This document shows positions 47,773-60,397 of a DNA stretch of 64,000 nucleotides, piece after piece. The DNA comes from Escallonia rubra (taxonomy: Eukaryota; Streptophyta; Magnoliopsida; Escalloniales; Escalloniaceae). The stretch spans positions 186,001 through 250,000 of the forward strand of contig JAVXUO010002860.1 of assembly GCA_033065855.1 (NCBI GenBank), written 5' to 3'. Below the pieces are notes generated by a model that was given only the letters and a program-made list of their open reading frames with translations, was not told the origin of the DNA and ran no database searches. The translations under genes and the position numbers were made by a program. Within the stretch, counting starts at the first letter, position 1; each line of letters begins with the position of its first letter.

Positions 47773-49028
47773 GTAGCAATCAGTGGCGGAGCCACACTTG
47801 TACCGGGGGGGCTAATGTATCCCCTCCGATTTTGGAAAAGAATATATATATATATATATACACACATAATTTATTCATAATTTCACACTCTCCCCCATCG
47901 CCAGCGACAAGGGGTATGTTCCGAAACTGATGATTTCACCTTGATCTTGTCATCTCTACAAAATTTATTTGTTTTCTTTTTAGTATAATAGCTCATAGAA
48001 ATGGATAATCTTGAGTTTTCGCATAAGTTTTGTGACATACAGATTACAGAGGATGACAACTTTTATTGGTATGTTTTGACATGAGAGGAAGGAATTTTAT
48101 AGTTTTATAGTGAAAAATCATCAAGTTCATCCTACTTTATTAGGTTTATACATATGCAAACCAGTGATGTGGCGGAATTCTTAAGGGAACTAAACAACCT
48201 GAACATAAGTAATTAGGTTATGACATTGTGTATTCATATTGACACTAGAAAGTCAGTTAAGAGAAGAAAGATATGACAATAGCTCTAAGTTATTTAATTA
48301 CCAACTTGTACTTTCAATAAGGAGGTTTCCAGGAAGAGCTTTACTTTCGAGAGGGCCAGAAGATATTAGAAAATGTAGGATATTTTGCCCATGAGACTCT
48401 TAGTCGTTTCCCTCTTGATATTTGAAGACTTTATTCCTTTCCAATGACAAAAACTCTTAAACTTTATCTGATGAACTTTCGAATACATGCATAGATTCTA
48501 TATTGAATAACTTTTTAAAAATTTAATTGAACACTTTGTTACAGCTAAAGCGTTGAATATTAAATTGAATCGTAAGTGGAGCTTTATTCAATTGTCAAGT
48601 AACTCCTGATGTTCTCATCATCTACAGCAGAAAGTGAAACACTAAATGGGATAGCAAAAACAAATTCCAAAAACATATATTTAAAAAGGAAAAAGTACAA
48701 TACTAAGGCATTCAAAGTTCAAACATGAAAGTTATAAGTAATAGAAAACATAAAGAATTACAGCAAAAGTGAAACATCATTATCGGATAAGTGCATTTTG
48801 AACAATTTTTTTCCCATTTGAGCATTTATTATTTGTTTGATAATTTTAGATTGTTAATTTCACATTTGAGAATTGAGCATTAATTGTGTTTTTTTTGTGT
48901 ATTATCGAAAAATGCACTATGGTTTTTTTTTTTTTTTGGTGCTATTTTACTTATAAAAAAAATTATTGATTTTGATATATTTTTAGCACCCCCTGGGGTG
49001 AAATCCTAACTCCGCCACCGGTAGCAAT
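47773..49028. mobile_element. hAT-type non-autonomous transposon (1.24 kb)
   Basis: The ends CAGTGGCGGAGCC (47781) and, read inward, CGGTGGCGGAGTT (to 49020) are the characteristic termini of a large plant hAT lineage. The 8-bp target duplication GTAGCAAT is perfect (47773-47780 and 49021-49028). The AT-rich interior has no intact transposase frame; I could not identify zinc-finger or hAT dimerisation remnants. Confidence 0.9.
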
Positions 49029-50772
49029 GATAATAGAGCCAATAAAATGCAACAAATAGATGGAAAGAAGTTTACAACATTAAGAAATCATCCGTCTGTA
49101 ACCACCATTACTACCCAGAATGTAAATTTATGGAGAAGTAATGGCTTTTGACAAAACATATGCACACTGGCTTCATAATCGAGCAAAAGAATTTTCACGG
49201 CAACAACATCTTAACTTGATCCTTTTTAAGCTGATAACAAGTAATTATTTCAACAAGAAAGGAAACACTCGTCAAACTACATTTATGAACTAAATAGAAG
49301 TTAGGAAAACTACCTTGAGAAAGTTAATATGCTATAGGCAAAACTGAGGCAATGTTCAAAATTAGTGTCACTCAGATATGGTTGAACCAGTCTCAAATAG
49401 GCAGTAGCAATTACTCTTCAATGTCAGGAGTATTCAAGCAAGCAAATGCATCAATGTGTCAGAATACCAGAATCCAAAGCCGAACTGACTCAGGTTTTGT
49501 CCTTTGTTGCAATCCATTTGGATAGCTAAGGAGTAATTGTTAACCCTTTGCAGTGCCTAACATATCGGTTGGCTCAGCCTTGCTCTCCCATGTCTAAGTC
49601 ACCAACACTTCATCATTCAGACCAATTGTAACAAGAGCTTGCCATCCAAACCCAAATAAAAAGTAAGTGTGTGTGCAAAAATATTTGGTACTAATGATTG
49701 GAAGCGAGCTCTCATTTGGATTTTTTAGCCCCAAGAACGCCCAAAGGATCCAATGATTGGACCGCAAGCTCCCAAATGTCTCCCATTTGGGTATAGACGT
49801 CTTTGAGGAACCATTTGATCTGAATACGGGGAACTAAACTTCATATATTCGAGCAGTTTGGGCTTTTGTGAATGGATCTGTGGACTCAAGCCTGGCCCAT
49901 TGTTTCCCATGCTAGTTACATTTGCTATGTGAACCTTTTCTCTCTTAGATATATAAGGCCTTTCAAAGCCTGCTCATTCTCCCGCTTTTGACCTGACCAA
50001 AGCCCCTCCACCATAAAAGCAGAAGCTTGAAAAAAATTGCCAGGCACCAATTTAGCAGAGGCATACGGACTGATAAAAACGTAGTCATTTGGGAAATCAA
50101 GTCTGTTAGATGGCAGCCTACGTGATTTTAATGGTCACACTAGACACTAACTGACCTATTCTATGAAATGCTATTCTCATTTGCTTAATTTACTGGAAGG
50201 CAAAGGAAGAACAAAAAATCTCTAGTGCTTTGTACATGTATCGGGGATATGCAAACATTGGTAGTGCAAGTATCTCTCCACAAGAGGTCCCTAGCAAACA
50301 TGTATGTTGGGTACGTGAATATACTGTGACATCTTGGGTAACCCAAGTGCCTCATGTTCTATGTAGTTTCAACAAGTGCTTCAAGAAAATGATGAAGAGC
50401 TGTTTACAGATAATGCCACACAAAATAGTAGAGGACACCTGATACAGTTATTTAAGGTGTTACTTGTTAGAGCAACTGAACCCGGTTGAAAGAACCACAT
50501 TCAGAACGAAAACCGAAAAGGTCAAAAGGCGGGGAGGGGCGAGGAAGAGGGAGGGTGGTGCAAGGCTGATCCCAGTGGTTTGGAAGCTAACTAAAGCTTG
50601 TTTGGCCAAGATTCCAGCAGAATGCCGTCTAAATGGCTCAGAATGATTTGGTAAACAAAATCACGAAAAATACGTCAAAAAAAGAAAATCAATGCAAACA
50701 AACTACTGAATATTTCACAAATACCATCATATAACCAAACAAATCACAGAGTTGATCAAAATCTAGGGCAGA

Positions 50773-50848
50773 TTCTAGAAGGAGATAGAGTACCTCAGAA
50801 GGAGATAGAGTACCTCAGTTTGTACCAAAAAAGATAGAGTACCTCAGC
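50773..50848. repeat. Short tandem repeat, AGATAGAGTACCTCAG unit
   Basis: The motif AGATAGAGTACCTCAG occurs three times within about 75 bp, twice in a 21-bp tandem arrangement and once after a short spacer. Confidence 0.85.
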
Positions 50849-51482
50849 AGTCGGGTTGTTCCAGATCTTCCATCATAATCGCAGTCCTTCAAATGCTAGC
50901 CAAGTTGCAGGTCTTCCAAGGCCGAATCCAAACTCAGATGTGGGGACGGGGATAAAACCAGTTAAGCTAGGCAGCTGACAAAGTCCATTATCCATAAATT
51001 AAAAGGCTCTCTGAAACTGGTATAAATAACTTCCAAGCTCTGTTGTATTTTTTGTAATCCTCTAGTATTACCAGTTCCCTGTTATTTTGTGCTTTAGAGA
51101 CAAGGGAGTTCGCTACAGCTGTGATATTATAGGATACATGGCAAGGCATTACATAGAATCTCCATGCAACCGGAATCAGAGGAAAGATTAAGTCGACAAG
51201 CAAAATCTGCAGCGCCAAGCATAGGTTCAAGCAATGACCACCTGTGGAGTGGAGCATCAAATGACGTCAAGGTATGTACTTAAAGATTTAGAAGCAAAGT
51301 CATCCATTGACACACCAACAAGGAAACTCTTTGATGGCCTCTAAGCGTATATGATTCTTCACCCTATCCTATTTGATGATAGAGGTTTGACAGTGGGCTT
51401 AATTCCTCTGGATATGAGAGATTCTACCCTGATTCGAGGCATAGGTAGGCTGACTTCCAATCATGCTACTAGCCTACCATAG

Positions 51483-51870
51483 ATTGTTCTAGCAAAAAAG
51501 TTCTGTTTTCATCTCCGTAAAAGCGGCTGAAGTAAATACTATGTTTTGTTTGCTCTCTTCTCTGCAAGCCGATTGTCTGCTTAGGATGGGTTGTGGAGGT
51601 TATGTGGCCTATGTGTTGAAGATTTGAATCTAGAAAAGGTTCATAAGGTTCAAAGATTTAAAATCGTGACTCTAGATAAGATTGTTATAGCAAAAGAGTT
51701 CTGTTAGTGTTTCCATGAAAAGCGGGATGAAGTAAATAATGTCTAGTTTGATCTCTTCTTGCAAGCCAATTGTTTGCTTAGGAAAGGTTGTGGAGATCAT
51801 TTGTCCTATGTGGAAAATTTGAATCTAGAAAGGTTCGTAAGGTTCAAAGATCCAATATGATAACTATAGG
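51483..51870. repeat. ~200-bp tandem duplication
   Basis: Two adjacent units start GATTGTTCTAGCAAAAAAGT (51483) and GATTGTTATAGCAAAAGAGT (about 51682). They share GAAGTAAATA, the CTTGCAAGCC-like/ATTGT(T/C)TGCTTAGGA block, GAATCTAGAAA and AGGTTCAAAGAT. The units differ at many positions. Confidence 0.8.
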
Positions 51871-52129
51871 CCAAACAGCTAATATGCCCCGCATCAAAAC
51901 TTGGTAGTTAAAATAGTCCTGTGTTCCTGATCGCAAACAGCTAATATGCCCCGCATCACATCAATCATAGACCAGCATCGCATACAAGAAAGGAACAAGG
52001 ACCATATATCAAAGTTTTACGTATAGGAGTAACAAAATTAGTTCTACTTCAAATGCTTAATAGAAGGCAGATATGCAAATGTTTTGGTCCAACAGTGACA
52101 GCCTTCTTACATGCCCAAGTGATCGCGAA

Positions 52130-52194
52130 GAGGGACAGAGGGTTGGGGTGGGAGGCAGAGGGTTGGAGTGGGAGGCGATGGGGGAGGGGGGAGG
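52130..52194 (+). repeat. G-rich tandem tract (quadruplex-prone)
   Basis: A 21-bp unit GGCAGAGGGTTGGAGTGGGA and its near copy occur in tandem, followed by GGGGGAGGGGGGAGG. Multiple G runs make a quadruplex possible. Non-coding. Confidence 0.6.
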
Positions 52195-52894
52195 TTAATA
52201 GGACGTTTTTTAAGTGTTTGTATTTACAGCTATAATAAATGATGTAAAGAAGAACCCTAACATCATGGAAGCTGTATACTTTACAAGATGATTTGGACAG
52301 TGGAAAGAAGCGCGAAACACCATATCTAAACAAACTGATCTAATGGTCATAATAAACCGTCAAAGAAAAAGAATGATCAAACCAAGGACCACGATGTGTA
52401 CACGTGGTTCGGCCTCAATGCCTACATTCCCGCCTGTCACTAACTAACTCTGGGAGTACCAATCCACAATTACATACAAAACACGGTGCTCTTTGTCGAC
52501 CCACCTAAGTATCACACCTTCTTCCAGGCAAACACCTCACAAAGTACAACAAAGGTTTTAGAAGATGAATAGAATGTAGATCTCACACTCTCTTAGGATT
52601 ACAAGGAAAAATATCATTTTTTATGCCTCAATGTACCTAAAGAGTAAAGATGATTCCTACTATATGTAGTAGTATGAACAACGTCAGGATCTACGAGAGT
52701 AAAGATTTTATTAGGTTTTTCCCACAAGTGAGTGAGTGTTCTTCTTTAGAAAACAGAGAATGTTTCTGGGAGATGATGCGGGTTCACGAACCCATTCTTC
52801 GTCTCACAACAGCTACCACAGGAAGTTCCGGTTAGAATTTTGAATCTAGAGGTAACAGTCACCAACGCCGGAAGTTCTTGCCCACACAGGAAAA

Positions 52895-53682
52895 CGCGGT
52901 AGCTAGGAAGCACCGACACCTCTTATAGGACGAGGTATGGTGTCCGACACTTACTGACACCTCACCGACACCTCCGGACATGTGTCCAACACCTCTCAGC
53001 GGTGTCTGAATTTATTTATTTATTTTTTAATTACCGGACACCGTGTCGGACACCTCTTGAAGAAGTGTCGGACACCTTGTAAAGAAGTGTCCACTCGTAT
53101 GGGGCCAAAATACAATATTTCAATTTTATTTGAGGGATAAATTTGGGGTTTTTTAGAAATGAACTTTTAGGCCAAACCCTAATCAGATCGACCCAACAAA
53201 AGGTACCTTCTTCTTTCTCTCTCATCTCTGTCTTTTCCTTCTTTTTGTTGCTTAAAGCATCAAAGCTTGCCAGTCTACAGTAAGATAGGTCAACATCTCC
53301 GACCTCATTTACAGACCATCTGACTATATAAAACCTCTCCTTCATGCCTTTGGTCTCATGTCTTTTTTCCTTCTCTCTTGTTATCGTTGAGACTCTAATC
53401 TTGGTACTGTTAAGACATTCAACTGCTTTCTTGTTGCCGACCTTTTTTCTTGTTACTGTTGAGACTACTTTATGTTACTTGCTTTCTTTCTCATCCATTT
53501 TGAACGAAATTTAGTTGCTCCAATTGAGATGTGTGTGTGTGTGTATATATGTCTATATATATATAATTCAGCGGTGTCCTGCGGTGTCCAAAATTTGGTT
53601 TTTTTAATATTGCGGTTTCTGGTGTCCCGGTCGGTGTCGTTGTCGGACACTATGTCCGTGTCTATGCTACCTAGCGCGGTAG
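52895..53682. mobile_element. hAT-like non-autonomous element, intact copy (GTGTCGGACACC family)
   Basis: The ends CTAGGAAGCACCGACACC (52903) and, read inward from 53674, CTAGGTAGCATAGACACG are imperfect inverted repeats. The 8-bp duplication CGCGGTAG flanks it (52895-52902, 53675-53682), giving a 772-bp element. Subterminal regions are full of repeated GTGTCGGACACC-type motifs, like hAT transposase-binding arrays. The interior has a CT-rich leader-like block and a GT/TA microsatellite, and no transposase. A near-identical inverted copy lies at 61561-62326. Confidence 0.85.
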
Positions 53683-56327
53683 TGATGCCGGGAACTTCGG
53701 ACAAGAAGTTCCAGTACTTACAATTCGGATTCGAAATGATAAAACTTCATGAGGTGGTCAAATCAATTCGACGCAAGCATACCTCATGTAATTGCATCAT
53801 GGCTAAGCTAGTTTACAACATAGGAAGAATTAAATCAGCTAGCTTGAATCCTCGACTGAACCCACCTTGTATTCAACGCAAGTCCATTACGCTTGGATAA
53901 TGGGTTCTGTTAGCTGATTAGCTTCGTTATTTTTTACCACGGTATTCAGAAGTATTTTTGCAGAAGCGTTGTAAGGTTATGGTATTTTGATAAATGGCTT
54001 GGCTTCTCTACTTGTTACAAGGGAAATTAGACGCTTCTGGAACACTCCGTCCCAGATCGGATATGTTAGGGTCCAAAATTAGTCTAAAAGGCCCTCCCAA
54101 CGAATCATTACTACCTACTAGTCGTGGTTTTGGGTCATTATAGATGGTATCAAAAAGCTTGAACTGACTCATCCATATGTACTGTTAAAGGTTGGGAAAA
54201 CGATTGCATACTTAGACCGAGTCATCTGATCAGGTTGCTCATATTGTCTAGATGGCCAAACAACGTCACCTTTGGGCCTTGGCAAGATTGTAACGCCACG
54301 TTACACATTGATACGTTAGAATTTGAAATTACCCTTAGAAGGCCTTAAAAAAGAACTTGCTTAGCAAAGCAAAGCCCTGTGCTGGGGCCATAGTTCTGAG
54401 ATTAAACTTGGCTTCCCTCTCCCTCCATAAGTGCTATACATAGCTGTTCTAACCGTGCCCTAAAAACAGGGGGAGGGAGTACATTTACTGGAAAACGTGG
54501 TTGAAGTGGCAGAATATGAATAATATGGTACATCCAAAGTACCGAACAATCATGACATCGTCATCAAACCAATCGGTAATCCTGCTTCGGGGTAACATGG
54601 TATGCCTATCTCCTATGTAGTTATAATGACTCCTAACCTTAAATAAGAAACATAAGCCAGAAGTAGGAAAGCTTTCTCAAGGTGAGGATAAAAATCGTGA
54701 TGAGTAATTTAGAAAAATACGCCAACAAACATATAGAAGTCTAACTTCAACCGAACCATGTAGGGGTGGAAAAAGTGTCCAGTAGATGGTCAGAAGTACC
54801 AATGAATAAGTTTATTACTACATGGGTGCAGACACACAGTAGACGTGGATGAGCCCCATTTCCAAGTCATAACTAGAACTTCAACTGCAATCTTTACATG
54901 AGCACAGGGCCTTACTATGATGGTTTTTATTTATTTTTTATTATTATCTTTTGGGGGGAGGTGGTGCGCTGATTTTCGTATCCGCAAGGTTGAAAGTGAA
55001 AAGCAGTAAAACAGGAATTTTATTGTGGCTATCAAAGCTTCATTCTCTCTTCAAGAAGAAAGCAAGGGAAATTGACTGGCGTAATCAAAAACTCTTAAGC
55101 ACCATTGATAGGTGAGAACTGTATTTCAAACCTAAAATTATTTTCCTTTTTCCAAAGCCATGTCAAGGCTAAAAGCCAAATTCTCACCTGTAAACAGCTA
55201 CATCTCCACAAAAAGGAATGCAATTAACACTTCAAAATCTCTATTCTTTCCACCAATACTAAAGCAACAGTCATCCACCGAGTTTGGACTGCATGGGAAT
55301 TATTCCTTTACAAGATGACCGATGGTTAACCATGCTTCCAACTCTTATTGCTCGAAAGTATATAAAGAGTGTGAAAACAAAACAAGTCAGACTCAGAAAA
55401 AAATGGAATTAAGTCTCAATTAATGCAGCCTTTGGACATAAGAACTTAATAGGCAAATGGGATGTCTTTCCACAAAACATGATCTTATATCCTCGTTTCA
55501 TATTTGACCGCCAATACCATTTCAAGAAAGGATGGTCATCACAGAGAACAACCGTGAAATTCCATCAAAATTGTGGAAGCCTTAAAAGTACCCAGGAATT
55601 CGAAGCAAGTTTTAGACCAACTAAATCCCTCTATGGTAATAAAAAAACTAGCAGATCATCTGACAGAGGTACTCATCACCAGAATCCACATCACTCTAAA
55701 ACCATCAATAAAAGCTGTACATCCCATAATTTATATCAAGGACTGCAAAGTTCAAGTATCTTAACAGCAAAATTTCCAGCTCTCCCAATTATTGGTCTTT
55801 GAGTAAGAAACTATAAACTAACCAATTTGCACCACAATCTGCCTACCGTTCACTAGAAAGGGCGCTAACCAGAACTGAAGGGAAGCGCTATATAAAAAAA
55901 TTCCTCACAATTGCGACTTCAAACTCCTCAGGATCTCAAGACAGATTAGAGGTACAATCCTCAGCCATGTAAGTCCCTACACACTGAAGCTTCAGTTCCC
56001 ACTAGAGTTGAGAGCAAGGATTCAACTTTAAATCCAACCAAGTAAGATTATTGATAACGAGAAATATCTGGTTGATCCTTTATGAATGCAAAAGACAGAA
56101 TCTTACCATGACATTCAACATGAGCCAAACACATGTCTTACTACCAGTTCATAATTATTTAATTGATCAGTAATTACAAGCATAGACTGAACACGCTGGT
56201 CTTGAATACAGAATCCCCTTTAAACAGCAATCTCTAGACTTGGAAAAAGTAGAACAATATGTGGGTCAAACCTTATTCACATCAGAAAAAAGCTACAGTG
56301 CATAGATACTAATTGCCATGTAATCAT
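53683..56327. other. Intergenic DNA, no gene recognised
   Basis: Sequence just right of the hAT insertion (53683-53890) continues the broken host sequence (GTTCCAGTACTTAC etc.). The remainder is unremarkable. An open frame at 55479-55802 has no domain features. Confidence 0.45.
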
Positions 56328-56585
56328 CGTTAAGATTTGTGAAGGTATGTAGAATACCCATGTTAGTGTTGTTGTGTAAAAACATAGAATGAGGGAGAAG
56401 AACCGGAAAATTCAAAGGGTTACACTGTATTAAGTTGTGTGTGTTGTGTGAATAATATAAGGTGGCTTCAATATGCATACATACATGTATGAGTGCAGGT
56501 GGAAATGGTGAGCTACGGCTCACTCTTAGGGAGAAGTAGGGTGGTTATATTTAAGAGTATGGGTGATCTAACGTTGACTTTAACA
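56328..56585 (-). repeat. LTR (3' LTR in element orientation)
   Basis: Matches 58203-58459 along its length: GTTGTTGTGTA, AACATAGAATGAGGGA, GCATACATACATGT and GGTGAGCTA(C/T)GGCTCACTCTTAG blocks are shared. The outer terminus has mutated from TG to CG. Confidence 0.85.
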
Positions 56586-58202
56586 CCCTCCCTCAAACTC
56601 CTGGAGGTTTGATGTGACCAAACAAGCTTGAGTTCGTACCCGATTGACAGCATGAGGATGCCCGAAAGGATGGCTTCATTTCTCGTGACCTATGTAAGCG
56701 CCACGTTGAAACATCTTGCGGGCGGTTCATGGTGAGATCTTGTAACTCAATTAAGTGAGATCCTGCATTTAACCCTGTATACAGATGTACGATTTGCCGA
56801 CCCATCTGTGCGCAGGTCATGACAAATACCTTGGGTTAAATCTGACAAGCCAAGGAAGAGGTCTTTACATGAGATCCTAGTGTCTGAGGTGCAATCTAGT
56901 AACGGTCTCTACATGAGACCCTGGTGTCTGAGGTGCAATCTAATAATCCATTGTTGTGCCTAGGTATTGAAAGAATATCCTGTGATCAGTATCTAGATCT
57001 GGTGAGCCAAGAGAGCAGAGGTCCTGGCCCAATACTGTATGAGCTGGGATGAGATTGATGAGCCAAGAGAAGACTTAAGAACCCAGCGATCTGGGTATGA
57101 TCTGATAAACGAGTTATGCCTAGGTCAGGCAGATACTCTGGATCTTGGTGAGGTTTGGCAGAAAACATGAAGGTAATAGGGATCGGAAGTAGTTGATGTT
57201 GAGCTCAGAGCCGAAAGTTAAGCCCACTGCCAACCTGAGAGTTGGATTCCATTTGTCTTATAAGACCTGGTCTGTGGACTGCATAGGAGTGACAGAGAAC
57301 AGATATGCGATTCACGAGTAATTAGTTGCGATGTGTGAAAGTTCTTGCGGCATTCATTTTTTCGTGATTTACAATGGCAGAATATATTCCTATAATTACT
57401 TCGATAAGGTTATTACAACGGCTAAAGTGAAAATCGATACTGCGGAGGTTCTTCATCAGTACTGAAATGCGCTTGATGAATCATGTCCCGTTTATGGGAG
57501 ACTCTTGAAGCAGAGCTTGACCAGAAGCCTGTGGTGGTGCATTAATGCTGAACAGTAGCAGCGGTAGCTTATCTGCTCCCTATTAGCTTCGAATTAGCTA
57601 TCAGTAGTGTGGGAAGCTGTGACATAATGCGTGACTTATGGCTAGCCAAGTTTACTTGAACTTTGACCAAATGTGCAATGGATCCAAAAAAGCCACGCAC
57701 ACACTATACCTCTTTTTTTTAATCAGTTCAAGTTCACAACAACGATGGTGTAGTGAGGTCAGCAGCTTGCATTAACAGCCAGCGTGTGAGGCAAGGCGAT
57801 GGAGGAGATGCAACGTCTACCGAGGTCGTGAGCACTTCTCAGCGAAAAGAAAGAGCATATCCATGATGGGCTTTGGGGGCACCAAGTCAAAAGTTGACTC
57901 GGGTCGACTCGGTGGTAGGTTGGCACGAGTTCAGTGAGCTGACTTACTGAACGCTGTCAGTGGTTACAAATGGAAATGCCATATCTACTAAGATGACGGG
58001 CAGTGATAGATGCAATTCACTGTGTGAGGTGTTTCACACTGATTCTTCTAATCAGTTCCATAAAAAGAAGTGGGTTTGCCGTTTCTGAGCTATATCTGTG
58101 ATTATGGTGAAAATGACGGCAATGGATTGGTGACTTGCCTTTAAAGTAACGGAAGCGATATTCAGAGTAGCGCAATGACAGATTTTGTGCGCTCTGAGAC
58201 CA

Positions 58203-58459
58203 TGTTAAGTTTTGTGGAGGTACGTAGAGTAACATGTTAATGTTGTTGTGTATAAACATAGAATGAGGGAAAATAGTCGGAGAACTCAAAGGGTACATTG
58301 TATTAAGTCATGTGTATTGTGTGAATGATACAAGGTGCCTTAAAGAGGCATACATACATGTGTCAATGCAGGTGGAATGGTGAGCTATGGCTCACTCTTA
58401 GAGACAAATAGGGTGGTGGCTACACTTGAAGTATGGGTGATCTAATATTGACTTCAACA
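58203..58459 (-). repeat. LTR (5' LTR in element orientation)
   Basis: Retains both canonical ends (on the minus strand TGTTGAAG...CTTAACA) and directly abuts the tRNA primer-binding site. Confidence 0.87.
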
Positions 58460-58635
58460 ATCGTAAATAGCACTTCATTCAAAGCTGTGATAAAAATATC
58501 AGTTCATAGCTGTGGTGAGCCTAGTATATTACGAAATGCTGTGATCTTTTATTGCACGAAGAATGTACATTTGACCACAAGGTGCGTACATACCAAGTAA
58601 AAAGTGTACAACTCTAAGAACAAGTGAGCAACTTA

Positions 58636-59568
58636 CTACAACACTCTCTTGTCAATAGAACGGAGCTGCATCTCAATCAACTGTGCATTAAACTCCCCGT
58701 CGCTAACCTTCAACATCTCCGACAATGGGAGCCAAAAACCCCGCTCAGCCAACCGCCTATGCCGGTCCTTTATCTTGTTCTCCAAACTATACGAAAAATA
58801 CTGCGGAAACCTCTTCAACTCGGCCAGATCCCCGTTCATTTCCTCCAAGAAATACTCCACCTTCGGCTTGTAATTATTCTCTATGCTAAAAGTCAACAAC
58901 CCAGGCGACCTCAGTACCATTTTGGCCACCTCATCATACTCAAACCCCAAATCCATCAAAAACTCCAGTTTGGGCAAAAGGGTACCCTCGACGCTTGAAA
59001 CAAGCAGCAATGTGGTCTGGCAAGTGATCTTATTGAAACCCACAAACCCTAATTCCCTCAAGAAACGCAACGTGGGTCGCAATTGTTCGTCCACGCTGCA
59101 AATCAACAGCCTGGGGCATCGAATTATCGACTTTCTCACTTGGGGGAACGGGATACTCACGTCATTCAACAGGAAATCGAAGATCGGGTAAAGGTCAGTG
59201 TAAGGGTCGCAGGTGAGAAGCTGCGGGTGCATGTCGAATATGCGGCCGAAGGCAGCCCGTTCGATGCCCATTGAGGAGAGGCACCTCTCAACGGACTTGA
59301 GGGAGGCGAGAGGGGTGCATCGGAAATGTGGGTTTTGTTGGAGGGCTTTTGTGGGGTTTATCTTAAGGGTTTGGAGGTAGAGGAGCTTTTGGCGGAACCG
59401 GAGGCCGGAATCGGAGGTGGGTTGTGGTGGGGTGGCAGTGGTGGTGGTGGTGATCAATTGGAGGGGTTTCAGGCAATTGGGTTTGAGGGTTTGGTGATTG
59501 TGGTTAAGGTTTTTGGAGGGTTTTGGGGAGAGGGGGGAGGGAGGGAGGATTTGCAGCCGAATTATCAT
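58636..59568 (-). CDS. MTEF1: Organelle-targeted mTERF protein (MTEF1/SOLDAT10-like), intronless
   Basis: A single 310-residue frame. Residues 1 to about 50 are rich in Pro, Thr, Asn and Leu with few acidic residues, consistent with a transit peptide. From about 55 ([20 protein letters not shown]) five to six mTERF repeats follow, each with the ...P.LL... signature: [62 protein letters not shown] and [20 protein letters not shown]. mTERF proteins bind nucleic acids in plastids or mitochondria and act in transcription termination, splicing or ribosome assembly. [15 protein letters not shown] and [15 protein letters not shown] match my recollection of the MTEF1/SOLDAT10 subgroup, a plastid protein linked to singlet-oxygen responses in Arabidopsis; the assignment within the family is from memory. 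The gene is head-to-head with the MADS gene, with under 0.9 kb between the start codon and that gene's uORF. Confidence 0.95.
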   Translation of the reverse strand: MIIRLQILPPSPLSPKPSKNLNHNHQTLKPNCLKPLQLITTTTTATPPQPTSDSGLRFRQKLLYLQTLKINPTKALQQNPHFRCTPLASLKSVERCLSSMGIERAAFGRIFDMHPQLLTCDPYTDLYPIFDFLLNDVSIPFPQVRKSIIRCPRLLICSVDEQLRPTLRFLRELGFVGFNKITCQTTLLLVSSVEGTLLPKLEFLMDLGFEYDEVAKMVLRSPGLLTFSIENNYKPKVEYFLEEMNGDLAELKRFPQYFSYSLENKIKDRHRRLAERGFWLPLSEMLKVSDGEFNAQLIEMQLRSIDKRVL

Positions 59569-60397
59569 GGTGTGGGAGCTGCAGTTGGGGTTAATACGAT
59601 AGGAAGGATAGATTGGCCTCTTTGAAGATTTGTGGGGGGGCTATTTTGTCATTACACATATTCAAAAAATTGCGATCCCAGAGCAGCACAAATGCTAAAC
59701 TAACAAATTTGACACGTAATTGATTTTCGTAAAACCATTGAGAGTAAAAATGAGGGTGAAAATGTAAGAGCGAAGTTTCAAAGCAAAAATGAAGAATTGT
59801 GAGCATAACAAAGTTCAAGGGCGAAACACTAGTTGTTAATTAAACTTTAAAACGTTTTAAGTATCATAAAAGGAAGCGTAGTTATACTAACTTTAATGGT
59901 TTAGAAGCTTGTTTAAGATTAGTCTAAATAAACGAGTCAAGCGTTGAACATATTTTTGACAGATTAGTATTAACATAGATCGTCTCAAGAGATAAATGAG
60001 TCAAGCTTGATAACTTAAAATTTTAATAGGTTAAATCAACCGATTTTAAATAACTACGACTCTTAAACTTGTTTCGTACCCGAGCTTTTATTTTCGAGTT
60101 ACAAAAAAGATAACCAAAATACTACTAAAAAATTATCCAAACTTACCATTTCATTAATCCAATCATAATAATGAAGATGAGGGTTAGCTTACGCCTACTA
60201 AACTTACAATAACGTTGGCAAAACGAAAAAATGGATATAAACGAGAAAAGAAGAAAAACTGTAATTTTGTGTAATTTTTCTTCTTTAATTGGACTGGAAT
60301 TTCAAATCAAACTCGCCGGTTCTTTCGTCTTAGTTGATGACCGCAATTGCCTCTCATTCGGTTGTACCAAAATAAACTGATACCTATTACCCTTACA
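59569..60397. promoter_or_regulatory. Shared divergent promoter region (mTERF / MADS)
   Basis: About 0.83 kb lies between the minus-strand mTERF start and the plus-strand MADS 5' exon. Both promoters must lie here or overlap. I see no clear TATA box; the stretch is AT-rich. Confidence 0.5.

Larger units (their letters stand above)
49029..52894. other. Repeat-bearing intergenic DNA
   Basis: No gene recognised. It holds small tandem repeats (50773-50848, 52131-52172), a ~200-bp tandem duplication (51483-51870), and a 23-bp direct repeat AACAGCTAATATGCCCCGCA... (about 51877 and 51935). From about 52370 a stretch with GTACACGTGGTTCGGCCTCA resembles dispersed retroelement-type sequence, but I cannot define its ends. 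Confidence 0.45.
56328..58459 (-). mobile_element. Non-coding LTR retrotransposon (LARD/TRIM-like), minus strand
   Basis: Two direct repeats of about 257 bp (56328-56585 and 58203-58459) with TGTTGAAG...CTTAACA-type ends are the LTRs. On the minus strand the 5' LTR is the right-hand one. Immediately after it is the primer-binding site TGGTCTCAGAGC (58202-58191), complementary to initiator Met-tRNA apart from one base. Just before the other LTR is the polypurine tract GAGGGAGGG (about 56594-56586). Flanking pentamers ATCAT (56323-56327) and ATCGT (58460-58464) are a diverged target duplication. The ~1.6-kb interior has no gag or pol, so it must depend on other elements. The LTRs differ at many positions, so the insertion is old. 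Confidence 0.87.

Noticed and set aside
52370-52900. Possible retroelement fragment containing ACACGTGGTTCGGC
   Set aside because: Familiar from plant repeats, but no LTR pair, primer site or coding remnant could be shown.
53031-53345. Open frame within the hAT-like element (also seen in the inverted copy)
   Set aside because: The frame is not kept over its full length between the two copies and encodes no transposase motif; it reads non-coding element sequence.
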